This document shows, in pieces, positions 21,177 to 30,598 of a stretch of 64,000 bases of DNA. The position numbers and the translations under genes were made by a program. Positions within the stretch are counted from its first letter, which is position 1, and each line of letters opens with the position of its first letter. Source of the stretch: Caballeronia catudaia. Lineage in GTDB: Bacteria; Pseudomonadota; Gammaproteobacteria; Burkholderiales; Burkholderiaceae. Under the pieces are notes generated by a model. That model was not told the DNA's origin, ran no database searches, and saw only the letters and a program-made list of their open reading frames with translations. The DNA lies in the NCBI RefSeq assembly GCF_001544755.2, contig NZ_FCOF02000006.1, positions 124,001-188,000 of the forward strand, written 5' to 3'.

Positions 21177-21290
21177 GCTGGAAGTGAGCCGGTACGGGAA
21201 AACCGTGGAATTTTAGCATATTGGGTATTTGGAACCGGGCGTGCGCCTGACGAATGGCACGCGCGTGCGGGACTGACGCAAATTCTGCGG

Positions 21291-22289
21291 TCAGTCGTCG
21301 ACGAATTCGTCGCTCAAGTCTTCGTCGCCGCCTTTGAGGATCTTGCCGATGGTGCCGCCCGAGAACCCGCGCGCGGCCAGGAAACGCGCCTGCTTGGCCC
21401 GCTCGGCGGGCGTTTGGGGCAGCACGCCGTATTTCTTCTCCCAGACCGCCTGTGCGCGTGCGGTTTCGGATTGCGCGAGCTTGTCGGCGGTTTCGCTGAT
21501 GAGTTCGTCGCCGACGGCGTGGCGCTTCAGTTCGCTGATGATCCTGCCGCCGCCCATGCGCGACGCCCGCCGATGCACGACGCTCTCGACGAAACGCTGG
21601 TTCGAGAGCCAGCCTTCGCGCTCGAGGCTGTCGAGCACGTTTTCGAGCAAATCGGCTTCTTCGACGTACGGCCGCAGCTTCCGCGACAGTTCCGCGCGGC
21701 TGTATTCGCGACGCGAGAGAAATGCGAGCGCACGCCCTTTGAGTGAGCGTTGCGGGCGTTTAGGATTGTTGGCTTCGTTTGCCGGAGTCTTGCGCTTGCG
21801 CTGGCTGGAGCGGCTGTAGACCGATTCATCCGATGCGGCCGGCGCGGCCGCAATGGGCGCGCATTGCTCGAAAGGCTCGAAGGGATCGGCATCTTCGAAT
21901 GGGTCCGAGAGGGGAACGTGATCCGGCTGGATGACGCTGTTCGTTCGCGCGACGACGTTCGAAGCACGCTCGGCCTTCGGCTGCTCGGCCGCCTGTTTCA
22001 ACAAGGCACGCGCCTGCTCGAGACGCGCCGTTCGATCGCTCGGGTCGGCTTGCTCCTCGATGCGGCTTGCCTTGGCTTCGGCATCCGCATCGGCAGGCTC
22101 AAAAACGCGACGCGCCGACGCGAATGACTTCGCGTCGGCGCGCTTCTTACTACTCCGCCCAAATCCGCCCTGCTTCGACGATGCACCACGCCGCTCGCTG
22201 CTTCGTTCGTAGCGATCGGCAGATTCGGAACTGTCGCCAGTTCCTTCATCCGCCGTAGCGGCTTTCGATCGGGACCGGCGACTAAGCAT
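21291..22289 (-). CDS. recX: RecX regulator of RecA with long disordered N-terminus
   Basis: RecX inhibits RecA filament growth. The C-terminal ~150 residues (from about 180) are the three-helix-repeat RecX domain: GRALAFLSRREYSRAELSRK, LDSLEREGWLSNQRFVESVV and RFLAARGFSGGTIGKIL. The first ~180 residues are rich in Ser, Arg, Ala, Asp and Glu and look disordered, so the protein (332 residues) is about twice the size of E. coli RecX. It begins 19 bases after the recA stop, so the two form an operon under the same LexA box. Confidence 0.9.
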   Translation of the reverse strand: MLSRRSRSKAATADEGTGDSSESADRYERSSERRGASSKQGGFGRSSKKRADAKSFASARRVFEPADADAEAKASRIEEQADPSDRTARLEQARALLKQAAEQPKAERASNVVARTNSVIQPDHVPLSDPFEDADPFEPFEQCAPIAAAPAASDESVYSRSSQRKRKTPANEANNPKRPQRSLKGRALAFLSRREYSRAELSRKLRPYVEEADLLENVLDSLEREGWLSNQRFVESVVHRRASRMGGGRIISELKRHAVGDELISETADKLAQSETARAQAVWEKKYGVLPQTPAERAKQARFLAARGFSGGTIGKILKGGDEDLSDEFVDD

Positions 22290-22308
22290 CGTCCTTCAGA
22301 CTCGACGC

Positions 22309-23379
<1,071 letters not shown>

Positions 23380-23481
23380 GAATCGTCCTTTGCTATGATG
23401 AACGGCGTCTGAGGCAGTGTTCACGGGCTTTTCGACTGCTCATTGAGCTTCTCGAAAGCCGCCTTTACACTCACGCAGACA

Positions 23482-23497
23482 CTGTATAAAAAAACAG
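23482..23497. promoter_or_regulatory. LexA (SOS) box upstream of recA
   Basis: CTGT-ATAAAAAA-ACAG, an exact match to the CTGT-N8-ACAG proteobacterial SOS box. It is centred about 110 bases upstream of the recA ATG and about 175 bases upstream of the divergent response-regulator gene. Confidence 0.9.
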
Positions 23498-23663
23498 TAG
23501 TTTTTGCAAGCTGTGTATGGCGTGGCGCTGCTTTTTTTCCACGTCGCGCGAGCCGCGCAAAAACCACGAAACACCTGGAGACCGCCGCGCCGGGCGACGA
23601 ACGGTGCCGGCAATGCCGATGCGCTTCATCGCGCATGCATGGCGTACAAAGGCGCACACGACG

Positions 23664-24395
23664 ATGCGAATCCTCATTGCCGAAGACGACAGCATACTCG
23701 CGGACGGTCTCGTCCGATCACTCCGCCAATCGGGATACGCCGTTGACCATGTGAAGCATGGCGTCGAGGCGGACACCGCGCTTTCCTTGCAAACTTTCGA
23801 CCTGCTGATCCTCGATCTCGGCCTGCCCCTCATGCCCGGTCTCGAAGTATTGCGACGTCTGCGCGCACGCAACTCGCAGATGCCCGTGCTGATCCTCACC
23901 GCCGCCGACAGCGTCGACGAACGCGTGAAAGGCCTCGACCTCGGCGCCGACGATTACATGGCCAAGCCCTTCGCGCTCAACGAGCTCGAAGCGCGCGTGC
24001 GAGCGCTGACGCGGCGCGGCGCGGGCGGCGGGCCGACCGTCGTGAAGCACGGCTCGCTCTCCTTCGATCAGGTCGGGCGGATAGCTACGATCGGCGATCA
24101 GGTCATCGATCTCTCCGCGCGCGAGCTCGGCGTGCTCGAAGTGCTGTTACAGAGAACCGGCCGGCTCGTGTCGAAGGAACAGCTCGTCAATCACCTGTGC
24201 GAATGGGGCGAGGAAGTCAGCAACAACGCGATCGAAGTCTACGTGCATCGGCTGAGGAAGAAGATCGAGCCGAGCGGCGCGAAGATCATCACGGTACGCG
24301 GTCTGGGTTACACGCTCGAGAAGGCCGTGGCGCCGACGAACGGCGCGAATGGCACGGGTGCGCATCCGTCCGGCGAAACCGCCAGCCATCATTAA
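23664..24395 (+). CDS. OmpR-family response regulator (TctD/QseB-like)
   Basis: A 243-residue two-domain regulator. The receiver domain has acidic pocket EDD (residues 7-9), phospho-acceptor D51 in LLILDLGLP and K101 in MAKPF. The C-terminal winged-helix DNA-binding domain has SARELGVLEVLLQRTGRLVS and VYVHRLRKKIEPSGAKI. The ATG at 23664 gives MRILIAEDDS. The cognate histidine kinase follows 10 bases later. It is divergent from recA across the LexA box region. Confidence 0.92.
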   Translation: MRILIAEDDSILADGLVRSLRQSGYAVDHVKHGVEADTALSLQTFDLLILDLGLPLMPGLEVLRRLRARNSQMPVLILTAADSVDERVKGLDLGADDYMAKPFALNELEARVRALTRRGAGGGPTVVKHGSLSFDQVGRIATIGDQVIDLSARELGVLEVLLQRTGRLVSKEQLVNHLCEWGEEVSNNAIEVYVHRLRKKIEPSGAKIITVRGLGYTLEKAVAPTNGANGTGAHPSGETASHH

Positions 24396-24405
24396 GTGAA
24401 GCCGC

Positions 24406-25977
24406 ATGGCGTCGCACGCAACCACGGAATCTCATCGAAAGACGGAAGCGAACGCCGATTCCGACGCCGAACGCGACGCGCGCTACGCCAATCCCTTCGC
24501 GCCGCCCGACGAGCTCGAGCCCGACGACGAAGCGCATCCGCGCTCGCTCTTCGGCGAAATTCTCGACTGGATGCTCGCGCCGCTGCTTCTTCTCTGGCCG
24601 ATGAGTATCGCGGTGACGTATCTGGTCGCGAAGTCGATCGCGAACGGGCCGTTCGATCGCGCGCTCGAAGCCGATGCCTACGTGCTCGCGCGCCAGATCC
24701 AGCCGGTCAACGGCGTCGCGGAACTGCGTCTGCCCGACGCGACGCGCGATTTCCTGCGCGCCGATAACGTCGATCGCGTGTTCTTTCAGGTGCTCGGCAC
24801 GCGCGGCGAGCTTGTCGGCGGCGACCGCGACATGCCGCTGCCGCACGACGACGACCGGCCGCAGCCGGGCATCGTCGAATTTCGCGACGATGTGCTGCGC
24901 GGCAACGATATCCGCGTCGCGTACACGACCGTCGATCTGCCCGGCCTCGCGCCCGGACGCGATCCCGGCAACGCGCAGCCGGTGCTCGTGCAGGTCGCCG
25001 AGACGCTCGACAAGCGCAGCCAGCTCGCCAACGACATCATCAAGGGCGTGATCCTGCCGCAGTTCGTGATCCTGCCGCTCGCGATCATTCTCGTGTGGTT
25101 CGGGCTGTCGCGCGGGCTCGCGCCGCTGCATGCGTTGCAGTCGAACATCCGCGCGCGCCGTCCCGACGATCTCTCTCCGCTCGAAGCGGACCGCGCGCCG
25201 CCGGAGATCGCGCCGCTCGTCGCGTCGTTCAACGATCTGCTGACGCGCCTCGAACAGAACATGGAGTTTCAGAAGCGCTTCATCGCCGATGCCGCGCATC
25301 AGATGAAGACGCCGCTCGCGGGCCTGCGCATGCAGGCGGAACTGGCGATGCGCCAGGATGTATCGACGGAAGTGCAGCGCTCGCTCGAACAGATCGCGAC
25401 GAGTTCCGAGCACGCGGCGCGGCTCGTCACGCAATTGCTCGCGCTCGCGCGCGCGGAGAATCGCGCGACGGGGCAGATCTTTTCGCGCATCGAACTGACG
25501 ACGCTTGCGCGGCTCGCCGTGCGCGACTGGGTGCAGGCCGCGCTCGCGAAGCGCATGGACCTGGGCTACGAAGAGCCGCCGTTTCCGGTCGACGTGGAAG
25601 GCAATGTGGTGATGCTGCGCGAGATGCTGTCGAATTTGATCGACAACGCGATCCGCTACACGCCCGCCGGCGGGCGCATCACCGTGCGCGTGCGGACCGA
25701 CGACGACGATCTCGACCTCGTTCATCTCGAAGTGGAAGATACCGGTCCCGGTATTCCGGCGGCGGAGCGCGGACGCGTGGTCGAGCGCTTCTATCGCATT
25801 CTCGGGCGCGAGGGCGACGGCAGCGGCCTGGGACTTGCGATCGTCAAGGAAATCGCTGCGATGCACGGCGGCGCGCTCGCCATCGAGGACCACGTGTATC
25901 AGGAGAGTCCGCGTCTGGCCGGAACCCTTGTCCGCGTAAGTCTGCAGCGGGTTTTTCCTGCCCGGGACAAACCCTGA
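24406..25977 (+). CDS. sensor histidine kinase (TctE-like)
   Basis: A 523-residue inner-membrane kinase paired with the preceding regulator. It has a charged cytoplasmic N-terminus (1-50), a first membrane helix at about 52-76, a periplasmic sensor of about 135 residues, and a second helix at about 213-235. The H-box phospho-acceptor is H298 in IADAAHQMKTPLAG, then N-box NLIDNAIRY and G-boxes DTGPGIP and GSGLGLAIV. The N-terminal 2CSK-type sensor resembles TctE, whose known ligand is citrate/tricarboxylates. The MHS transporter downstream would suit such a signal. Confidence 0.9.
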   Translation: MASHATTESHRKTEANADSDAERDARYANPFAPPDELEPDDEAHPRSLFGEILDWMLAPLLLLWPMSIAVTYLVAKSIANGPFDRALEADAYVLARQIQPVNGVAELRLPDATRDFLRADNVDRVFFQVLGTRGELVGGDRDMPLPHDDDRPQPGIVEFRDDVLRGNDIRVAYTTVDLPGLAPGRDPGNAQPVLVQVAETLDKRSQLANDIIKGVILPQFVILPLAIILVWFGLSRGLAPLHALQSNIRARRPDDLSPLEADRAPPEIAPLVASFNDLLTRLEQNMEFQKRFIADAAHQMKTPLAGLRMQAELAMRQDVSTEVQRSLEQIATSSEHAARLVTQLLALARAENRATGQIFSRIELTTLARLAVRDWVQAALAKRMDLGYEEPPFPVDVEGNVVMLREMLSNLIDNAIRYTPAGGRITVRVRTDDDDLDLVHLEVEDTGPGIPAAERGRVVERFYRILGREGDGSGLGLAIVKEIAAMHGGALAIEDHVYQESPRLAGTLVRVSLQRVFPARDKP

Positions 25978-26208
25978 GCGCAAGCGTCGCGCGACTTTCG
26001 CCAGCGCGCGCGAAGAACGAACTTAGACGAATTTAAACGATCGTTCGAATCAGTTTTGCCGCAATATCGCGCAGTTCAGGTTTTTCGACATGCCGATGTC
26101 CGCCCCGCGACGCGTCAGAACGCCGTAAGTTTTCGTTCCAATAATCCATGCACCGGAGCCGCGTTGCCGCGGACCGTCGTATTCGAAAATCAAATCAGGA
26201 GACGATAC

Positions 26209-27867
26209 ATGGCTACGGTTGAGGGGCGCGTTTCACACGCACCGATGACGTCGGAGGAGAAGAAAGTCATCTTCGCTTCGTCGCTCGGCACGGTGTTCGA
26301 ATGGTACGACTTCTATCTGGCGGGCTCGCTCGCGGTATACATCAGCAAGACGTTTTTCTCCGGCGTCAATCCGACGGCCGGCTTCATCTTCACCTTGCTC
26401 GGCTTCGCGGCGGGCTTCGCGGTGCGTCCGTTCGGCGCGATCGTGTTCGGGCGGCTCGGCGACATGGTCGGGCGCAAGTACACCTTCCTCGTGACGATCG
26501 TGATCATGGGTCTGTCGACGTTCCTGATCGGCTTCTTGCCGGGATACGCGACGATAGGCATCGCGGCGCCGGTCATCTTCATCGCGATGCGTCTCCTGCA
26601 AGGCCTCGCGCTCGGCGGCGAGTATGGCGGCGCGGCGACGTATGTCGCGGAGCATGCGCCTTCGAACAAGCGCGGCGCGTGGACGGCATGGATTCAGACG
26701 ACGGCGACCCTCGGCCTCTTCATCTCTCTGATCGTGATTCTCGCGGTGCGCACGATCCTGGGCGAAGAGCAGTTCGGCGCGTGGGGCTGGCGCGTTCCGT
26801 TCCTCGTGTCGATCCTGCTGCTGGCCGTGTCCGTGTGGATCCGGATGAAGCTGCATGAATCGCCGGTGTTCGAGCGCATCAAGGCTGAGGGCAAGACGTC
26901 GAAGGCGCCGTTGACGGAAGCGTTCGGCGAATGGAAGAACCTGAAGATCGTGCTGCTCGCGCTCTTCGGCCTGACGGCGGGCCAGGCGGTCGTGTGGTAC
27001 ACGGGCCAGTTCTATTCGCTCTTCTTCCTCACGCAGACGCTCAAGGTCGACGGCACCAGCGCGAACATCATGGTCGCCGTGGCGCTCTTGATCGGCACGC
27101 CGTTCTTCGTGTTCTTCGGGTCGCTGTCGGATCGCATCGGGCGCAAGCCGATCATCATGGCGGGCTGTCTGATCGCCGCCTTGAGCTTCTTCCCGCTCTT
27201 CAAGGCGCTCGCGCACTATACGAACCCGACGCTCGAAGCCGCGACGCAGAAGTCGCCGATCGTCGTCATCGCCAATCCGGATGAGTGCTCGTTCCAGTTC
27301 AATCCGGTGGGCACGTCGAAGTTCACGTCATCGTGCGATATCGCGAAGAGCGCGTTGTCGAAGGCCGGTCTCAACTATGAGAACGTAGCCGCGCCGGCGG
27401 GCACGCTCGCGCAGATCAAGGTCGGCGAGACGGTCGTCAATACCTATGACGGCAAAGCCGCCGATGCGAAGGCGCAAGGCGCGACGTTCGACAAGACGCT
27501 CGCCGGAACGCTTAAGAGCGCGGGCTATCCGGCGAAGGCCGATCCGGCGCTGATCAACTGGCCGATGGCGATCGTGATCCTGACGATACTCGTGATTTTC
27601 GTGACGATGGTGTACGGCCCGATCGCGGCGATGCTCGTCGAGATGTTCCCGGCGCGGATCCGTTATACGTCGATGTCGCTGCCGTATCACATCGGCAACG
27701 GCTGGTTCGGAGGCTTCCTGCCAGCGACGGCGTTCGCGATCGTCGCGGCCAAGGGCGATATCTACTCGGGCTTGTGGTATCCGATCGTGATCGCGCTCGC
27801 GACGTTTGTGATCGGCATGCTGTTCGTGAAGGATACGAGGAAGTCCAATGTCTATCACGAGGATTGA
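26209..27867 (+). CDS. MHS-family MFS transporter with large inserted loop
   Basis: A 552-residue metabolite:H+ symporter of the ProP/KgtP (MHS) group. The signature TVFEWYDFYLAGSLAVYI comes first, followed by GRLGDMVGRK and the second GSLSDRIGRKP motif. It departs from the usual ~430-residue length by an insert of about 115 residues (about 336-450) between the helices of the second half. The insert has Cys residues at 360 and 376 and probably lies in the periplasm. CAGGAG precedes the ATG. The substrate is probably an organic acid but is not determined. Confidence 0.85.
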   Translation: MATVEGRVSHAPMTSEEKKVIFASSLGTVFEWYDFYLAGSLAVYISKTFFSGVNPTAGFIFTLLGFAAGFAVRPFGAIVFGRLGDMVGRKYTFLVTIVIMGLSTFLIGFLPGYATIGIAAPVIFIAMRLLQGLALGGEYGGAATYVAEHAPSNKRGAWTAWIQTTATLGLFISLIVILAVRTILGEEQFGAWGWRVPFLVSILLLAVSVWIRMKLHESPVFERIKAEGKTSKAPLTEAFGEWKNLKIVLLALFGLTAGQAVVWYTGQFYSLFFLTQTLKVDGTSANIMVAVALLIGTPFFVFFGSLSDRIGRKPIIMAGCLIAALSFFPLFKALAHYTNPTLEAATQKSPIVVIANPDECSFQFNPVGTSKFTSSCDIAKSALSKAGLNYENVAAPAGTLAQIKVGETVVNTYDGKAADAKAQGATFDKTLAGTLKSAGYPAKADPALINWPMAIVILTILVIFVTMVYGPIAAMLVEMFPARIRYTSMSLPYHIGNGWFGGFLPATAFAIVAAKGDIYSGLWYPIVIALATFVIGMLFVKDTRKSNVYHED

Positions 27868-27914
27868 AGCGGGCCGGAGTTTGACGGGGCTTTTAACAAA
27901 TCGCGTAGAAGGGG

Positions 27915-27943
27915 TTGACAGCCGGTTCGACGCTCGCCATAAT
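27915..27943 (+). promoter_or_regulatory. sigma-70 promoter of tRNA-Met
   Basis: TTGACA (27915-27920), a 17-base spacer and CATAAT (27938-27943). The mature tRNA begins 14 bases after the -10 box, which fits a short 5' leader. Confidence 0.8.
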
Positions 27944-27956
27944 CTCGTCTCCTTTC

Positions 27957-28033
<77 letters not shown>

Positions 28034-28041
28034 GCTTCAAG

Positions 28042-28077
28042 AAAAAGCCGCTGTCTCTCAAGGACAGCGGCTTTTTT
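28042..28077 (+). terminator. rho-independent terminator after tRNA-Met
   Basis: A 14-base perfect stem (28042-28055 with 28063-28076), 7-base loop and a final T-run. It begins 9 bases after the tRNA CCA. The haemagglutinin remnant starts immediately beyond it. Confidence 0.9.
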
Positions 28078-28080
28078 GCG

Positions 28081-29409
28081 TCTGATCCCCGCAGATCCTT
28101 GCCCGCGGTAATCGACACGTTGCCCTGCACGCTGCCTATCGTGCTGCGCGACTGGCTTTCGGTGACGGCGCTGCCGTCGTAAGAAGCTTTCTGCTCGCTC
28201 GAACCGATCGACACGCCAATGCCGCCGCTGCCTGGAATCCCCGACGTCTTCACTTCGTGCTGCCCGACGTCGCGATACTGGCTCTGTGCGGCCGTGATGT
28301 TCACGTCGCCGAGTGCTGCGATGGACATGTCGTGGGTCGCCACCACGTCGCTGCCCTGCACCGTGACGTCCTTGCCCGCGATGATCGCGCCCGCGTTGCC
28401 GCTGACGAGCTGCCTTTCCCATCGTTCGATTGAGCTTCTGGCTGTCCGTGACTGTCGTCGCCGTCAGATTGCCGCCCGCCACCACCGACACGTCTGCGCC
28501 CGCGCTGACCGTCGCGCCCTTGAAGCTCATGTCGTTGCCCGACTGCATCGCCAGAGCGCCGCCCGCGCTGATCCCGCTCGTCTGGTTGAGCGTCGTGTGT
28601 GCTTCCCAGTGGTGATCAATGCGCCATTGTCGTTCGTGAGCGAGCCGGTTGCGTTCGCGTTGATTGCGCCGCCCGCGGTCGAGGACGCGGCGGACAGGTT
28701 CACATCGCCCGCGGTGGCTGTCAGTCCGAGCGCGGCGCGATCGAGCCATCGGTGTTGACGCCAGCGCCGAGCGTGCCCGTCGAAGTCACGTTCCCGGCGT
28801 TGACGGTCGTGTTCTGCTGCGCGGCAAGCGTCCCGCTGTTGGTCAATGCGCCGCCCGCCGTCGCGATCACGTCGTGCTGCGCGTAAGTCACGCCGCTGTT
28901 ATCGATGCCGCCGGCTGCCCGCGCGCCGATGCTGCCGCGCGCATTGGTCTGGCCCGCGACCACGAGCTGGCCGTTGGACTGGAGCGTCAAGTCGCCGGCC
29001 TGCGCCGCGAGCACGCCGCGCGTACTGACACCTACGCCATATTCGTTCGATGCGAGATAGATTCGGTTCGCATACATGCCGCCCAGTGCGCTCACGTCGA
29101 TGGCGAGCGCGCTCGCAGCGCCGTTGCCTGCGATCGGCGTGGCTGCGAGCGTGTCGTGATCGACCTGGTTCGCACCCGCGATGACGGCGCCCGAACCCGG
29201 CGCGGCGACGATCTGCGCCACTGCGAACGTCGAAGCCGTTCCGAGCAACGACATGGCAGCTCATGCCACCGCATGCACCGCCGGCGCGGTACTCGACGCC
29301 GTATGCGTGCATCTTGCAGCGCCTCTGCCCCGCGCCGGGCCGCTACCGTGAGCCATTGCAAACTCAGCCACCGCGATGAAGACACCAATTTGTAGGAATT
29401 CTTATTCAT
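28081..29409 (-). pseudogene. decayed filamentous haemagglutinin (FhaB/TpsA-like) remnant
   Basis: Read on the minus strand, an ATG at 29409 opens with MNKNSYKL, the extended signal peptide (ESPR) of large two-partner-secretion adhesins. A frame change near 29385 is needed to continue into VFIAVAEFAMAHGSG, and a TGA at 29261-29263 then interrupts it. [20 protein letters not shown] and further TPS-like repeats ([34 protein letters not shown]) run to about 28725. Haemagglutinin-type repeats (SGISAGGALAMQSGNDMSFK, NVSITAGKDLRG) continue in shifted frames to the tRNA terminator. Intact relatives exceed 2,500 residues, so several kilobases and the 3' end are gone. No TpsB partner is present. Confidence 0.85.
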
Positions 29410-29600
29410 CTTGTTGTTCAGTCGCGTGCGACGCATGCATGTGTTCGGGGTCGGGCGGGTATTTGTCCGGCATCAAACCCGCGCCATATTCCAACCGGTC
29501 CTATTTTGGCTGGCTCTCGCAGGGCGAAGCGCCAAACGCCTGTCAACCGCCGACGGCGTGTTTAAATAGCGCATCCGCTGCGCCCCATCACGAGCCCAAC

Positions 29601-30461
29601 GTGCCCACCTTCGATCAACTCGCCGCGACCATCCGCGACCGCTTCCCCGACCTGAGCCCGCAATTCCAGGCGGGCGCCGCGTTCCTGCTCGACTACCCCG
29701 ACGAAGTCGCCGTCCTCTCGATGCGCAAGGTCGCCGAACGCGCGAAAGTCCAGCCCGCCGCGATGGTCCGTCTATCGCAGCAGCTCGGTTTTCCCGGCTG
29801 GAACGAGTTGCGCGAAATCTTCGTGAGCCGCGTGCGCACGCGCCCCGAACCGCTGACTACGCGCGCGCGCTCGCTCGTCAAAAGCGGCGCCGACAATCAC
29901 CTCAACCGCGATCTCGCCCAAGCCCAGGCGCACAATCTCGAGCTCACGCTGGCGCAAAACGCCGAGAGCGTCGTCGAGGCGGCGAAGACATTGAAGAAGG
30001 CGCCGCACGTGCATGTCGCGGGTTTTCGATCGTGCTATCCCGTCGCGTTCGGCCTGCTCTACGGCTATCGGCTGTTTCGTCCGACCGTCAGCCTGATCTC
30101 GGGCGAAGCCGGCACGCTCGAAATGCAGTTGCGCGGCATCGAAAAACGGCACGCGACCGTGGTCGTCAGCTTCGCGCCATATTCCGTCGAAGCGGTGCGC
30201 GTCGCGCAGGCGGCGATCGAGCGCGGCGCGAAGCTCATCGCGCTCACCGACAGCGCCGTATCGCCCATCGCGTTGAATGCGGATCACACGCTGATCTTCT
30301 CGCACGAGTCGCCGTCGTTCTTTCCGTCGCTCGTCGCGGCATCGGCGCTCGCCGAAATGCTCGTCGCGCAACTGCTCGCGCTCGAAGGCAAGGACGCGAT
30401 CGCCAATCTCGAACAAGCCGAGGCCGCGCTCCATTCGCAAGGCGCTTACGCGGCAAGCTAG
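29601..30461 (+). CDS. MurR/RpiR family transcriptional regulator
   Basis: A 286-residue regulator with an N-terminal RpiR helix-turn-helix (about 1-78; VLSMRKVAERAKVQPAAMVR) and a C-terminal SIS domain (about 120-260; VHVAGFRSCYPVAFGLLYGY and KLIALTDSAVSPIA) that senses sugar phosphates or related ligands. The GTG at 29601 is chosen because the frame upstream overlaps the haemagglutinin leader and is not conserved. It lies 137 bases before an aminotransferase gene whose promoter carries a perfect palindrome. It probably controls that gene and the nearby solute-binding protein. Confidence 0.88.
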   Translation: MPTFDQLAATIRDRFPDLSPQFQAGAAFLLDYPDEVAVLSMRKVAERAKVQPAAMVRLSQQLGFPGWNELREIFVSRVRTRPEPLTTRARSLVKSGADNHLNRDLAQAQAHNLELTLAQNAESVVEAAKTLKKAPHVHVAGFRSCYPVAFGLLYGYRLFRPTVSLISGEAGTLEMQLRGIEKRHATVVVSFAPYSVEAVRVAQAAIERGAKLIALTDSAVSPIALNADHTLIFSHESPSFFPSLVAASALAEMLVAQLLALEGKDAIANLEQAEAALHSQGAYAAS

Positions 30462-30525
30462 CCGATCCTCGCGTTTGCCGTGCGCAGCATCGAAAGCTGC
30501 GCATGCGTTGCCAACGCACGCGCCA

Positions 30526-30556
30526 TTGACAACATATGTTGTTATTGAGCTAGAAT
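30526..30556 (+). promoter_or_regulatory. promoter and palindromic operator of the aminotransferase gene
   Basis: The 14-base perfect palindrome ACAACATATGTTGT (30529-30542) overlaps a -35-like TTGACA (30526-30531). A -10-like TAGAAT lies at 30551-30556; the 19-base spacer is long. The core CAACATATG recurs in the inverted pair at 33432-33473, so the same regulator, probably the adjacent RpiR protein, is likely to bind both. Confidence 0.65.
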
Positions 30557-30598
30557 GATACATCGCGTGTTGTGCACGCACTTACAAGGCAAGGCACC

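Noticed and set aside
29376-29600. 75-codon N-terminal extension of the RpiR regulator
   Set aside because: It overlaps the haemagglutinin signal region and has no regulator similarity. The helix-turn-helix domain begins right after the GTG at 29601.
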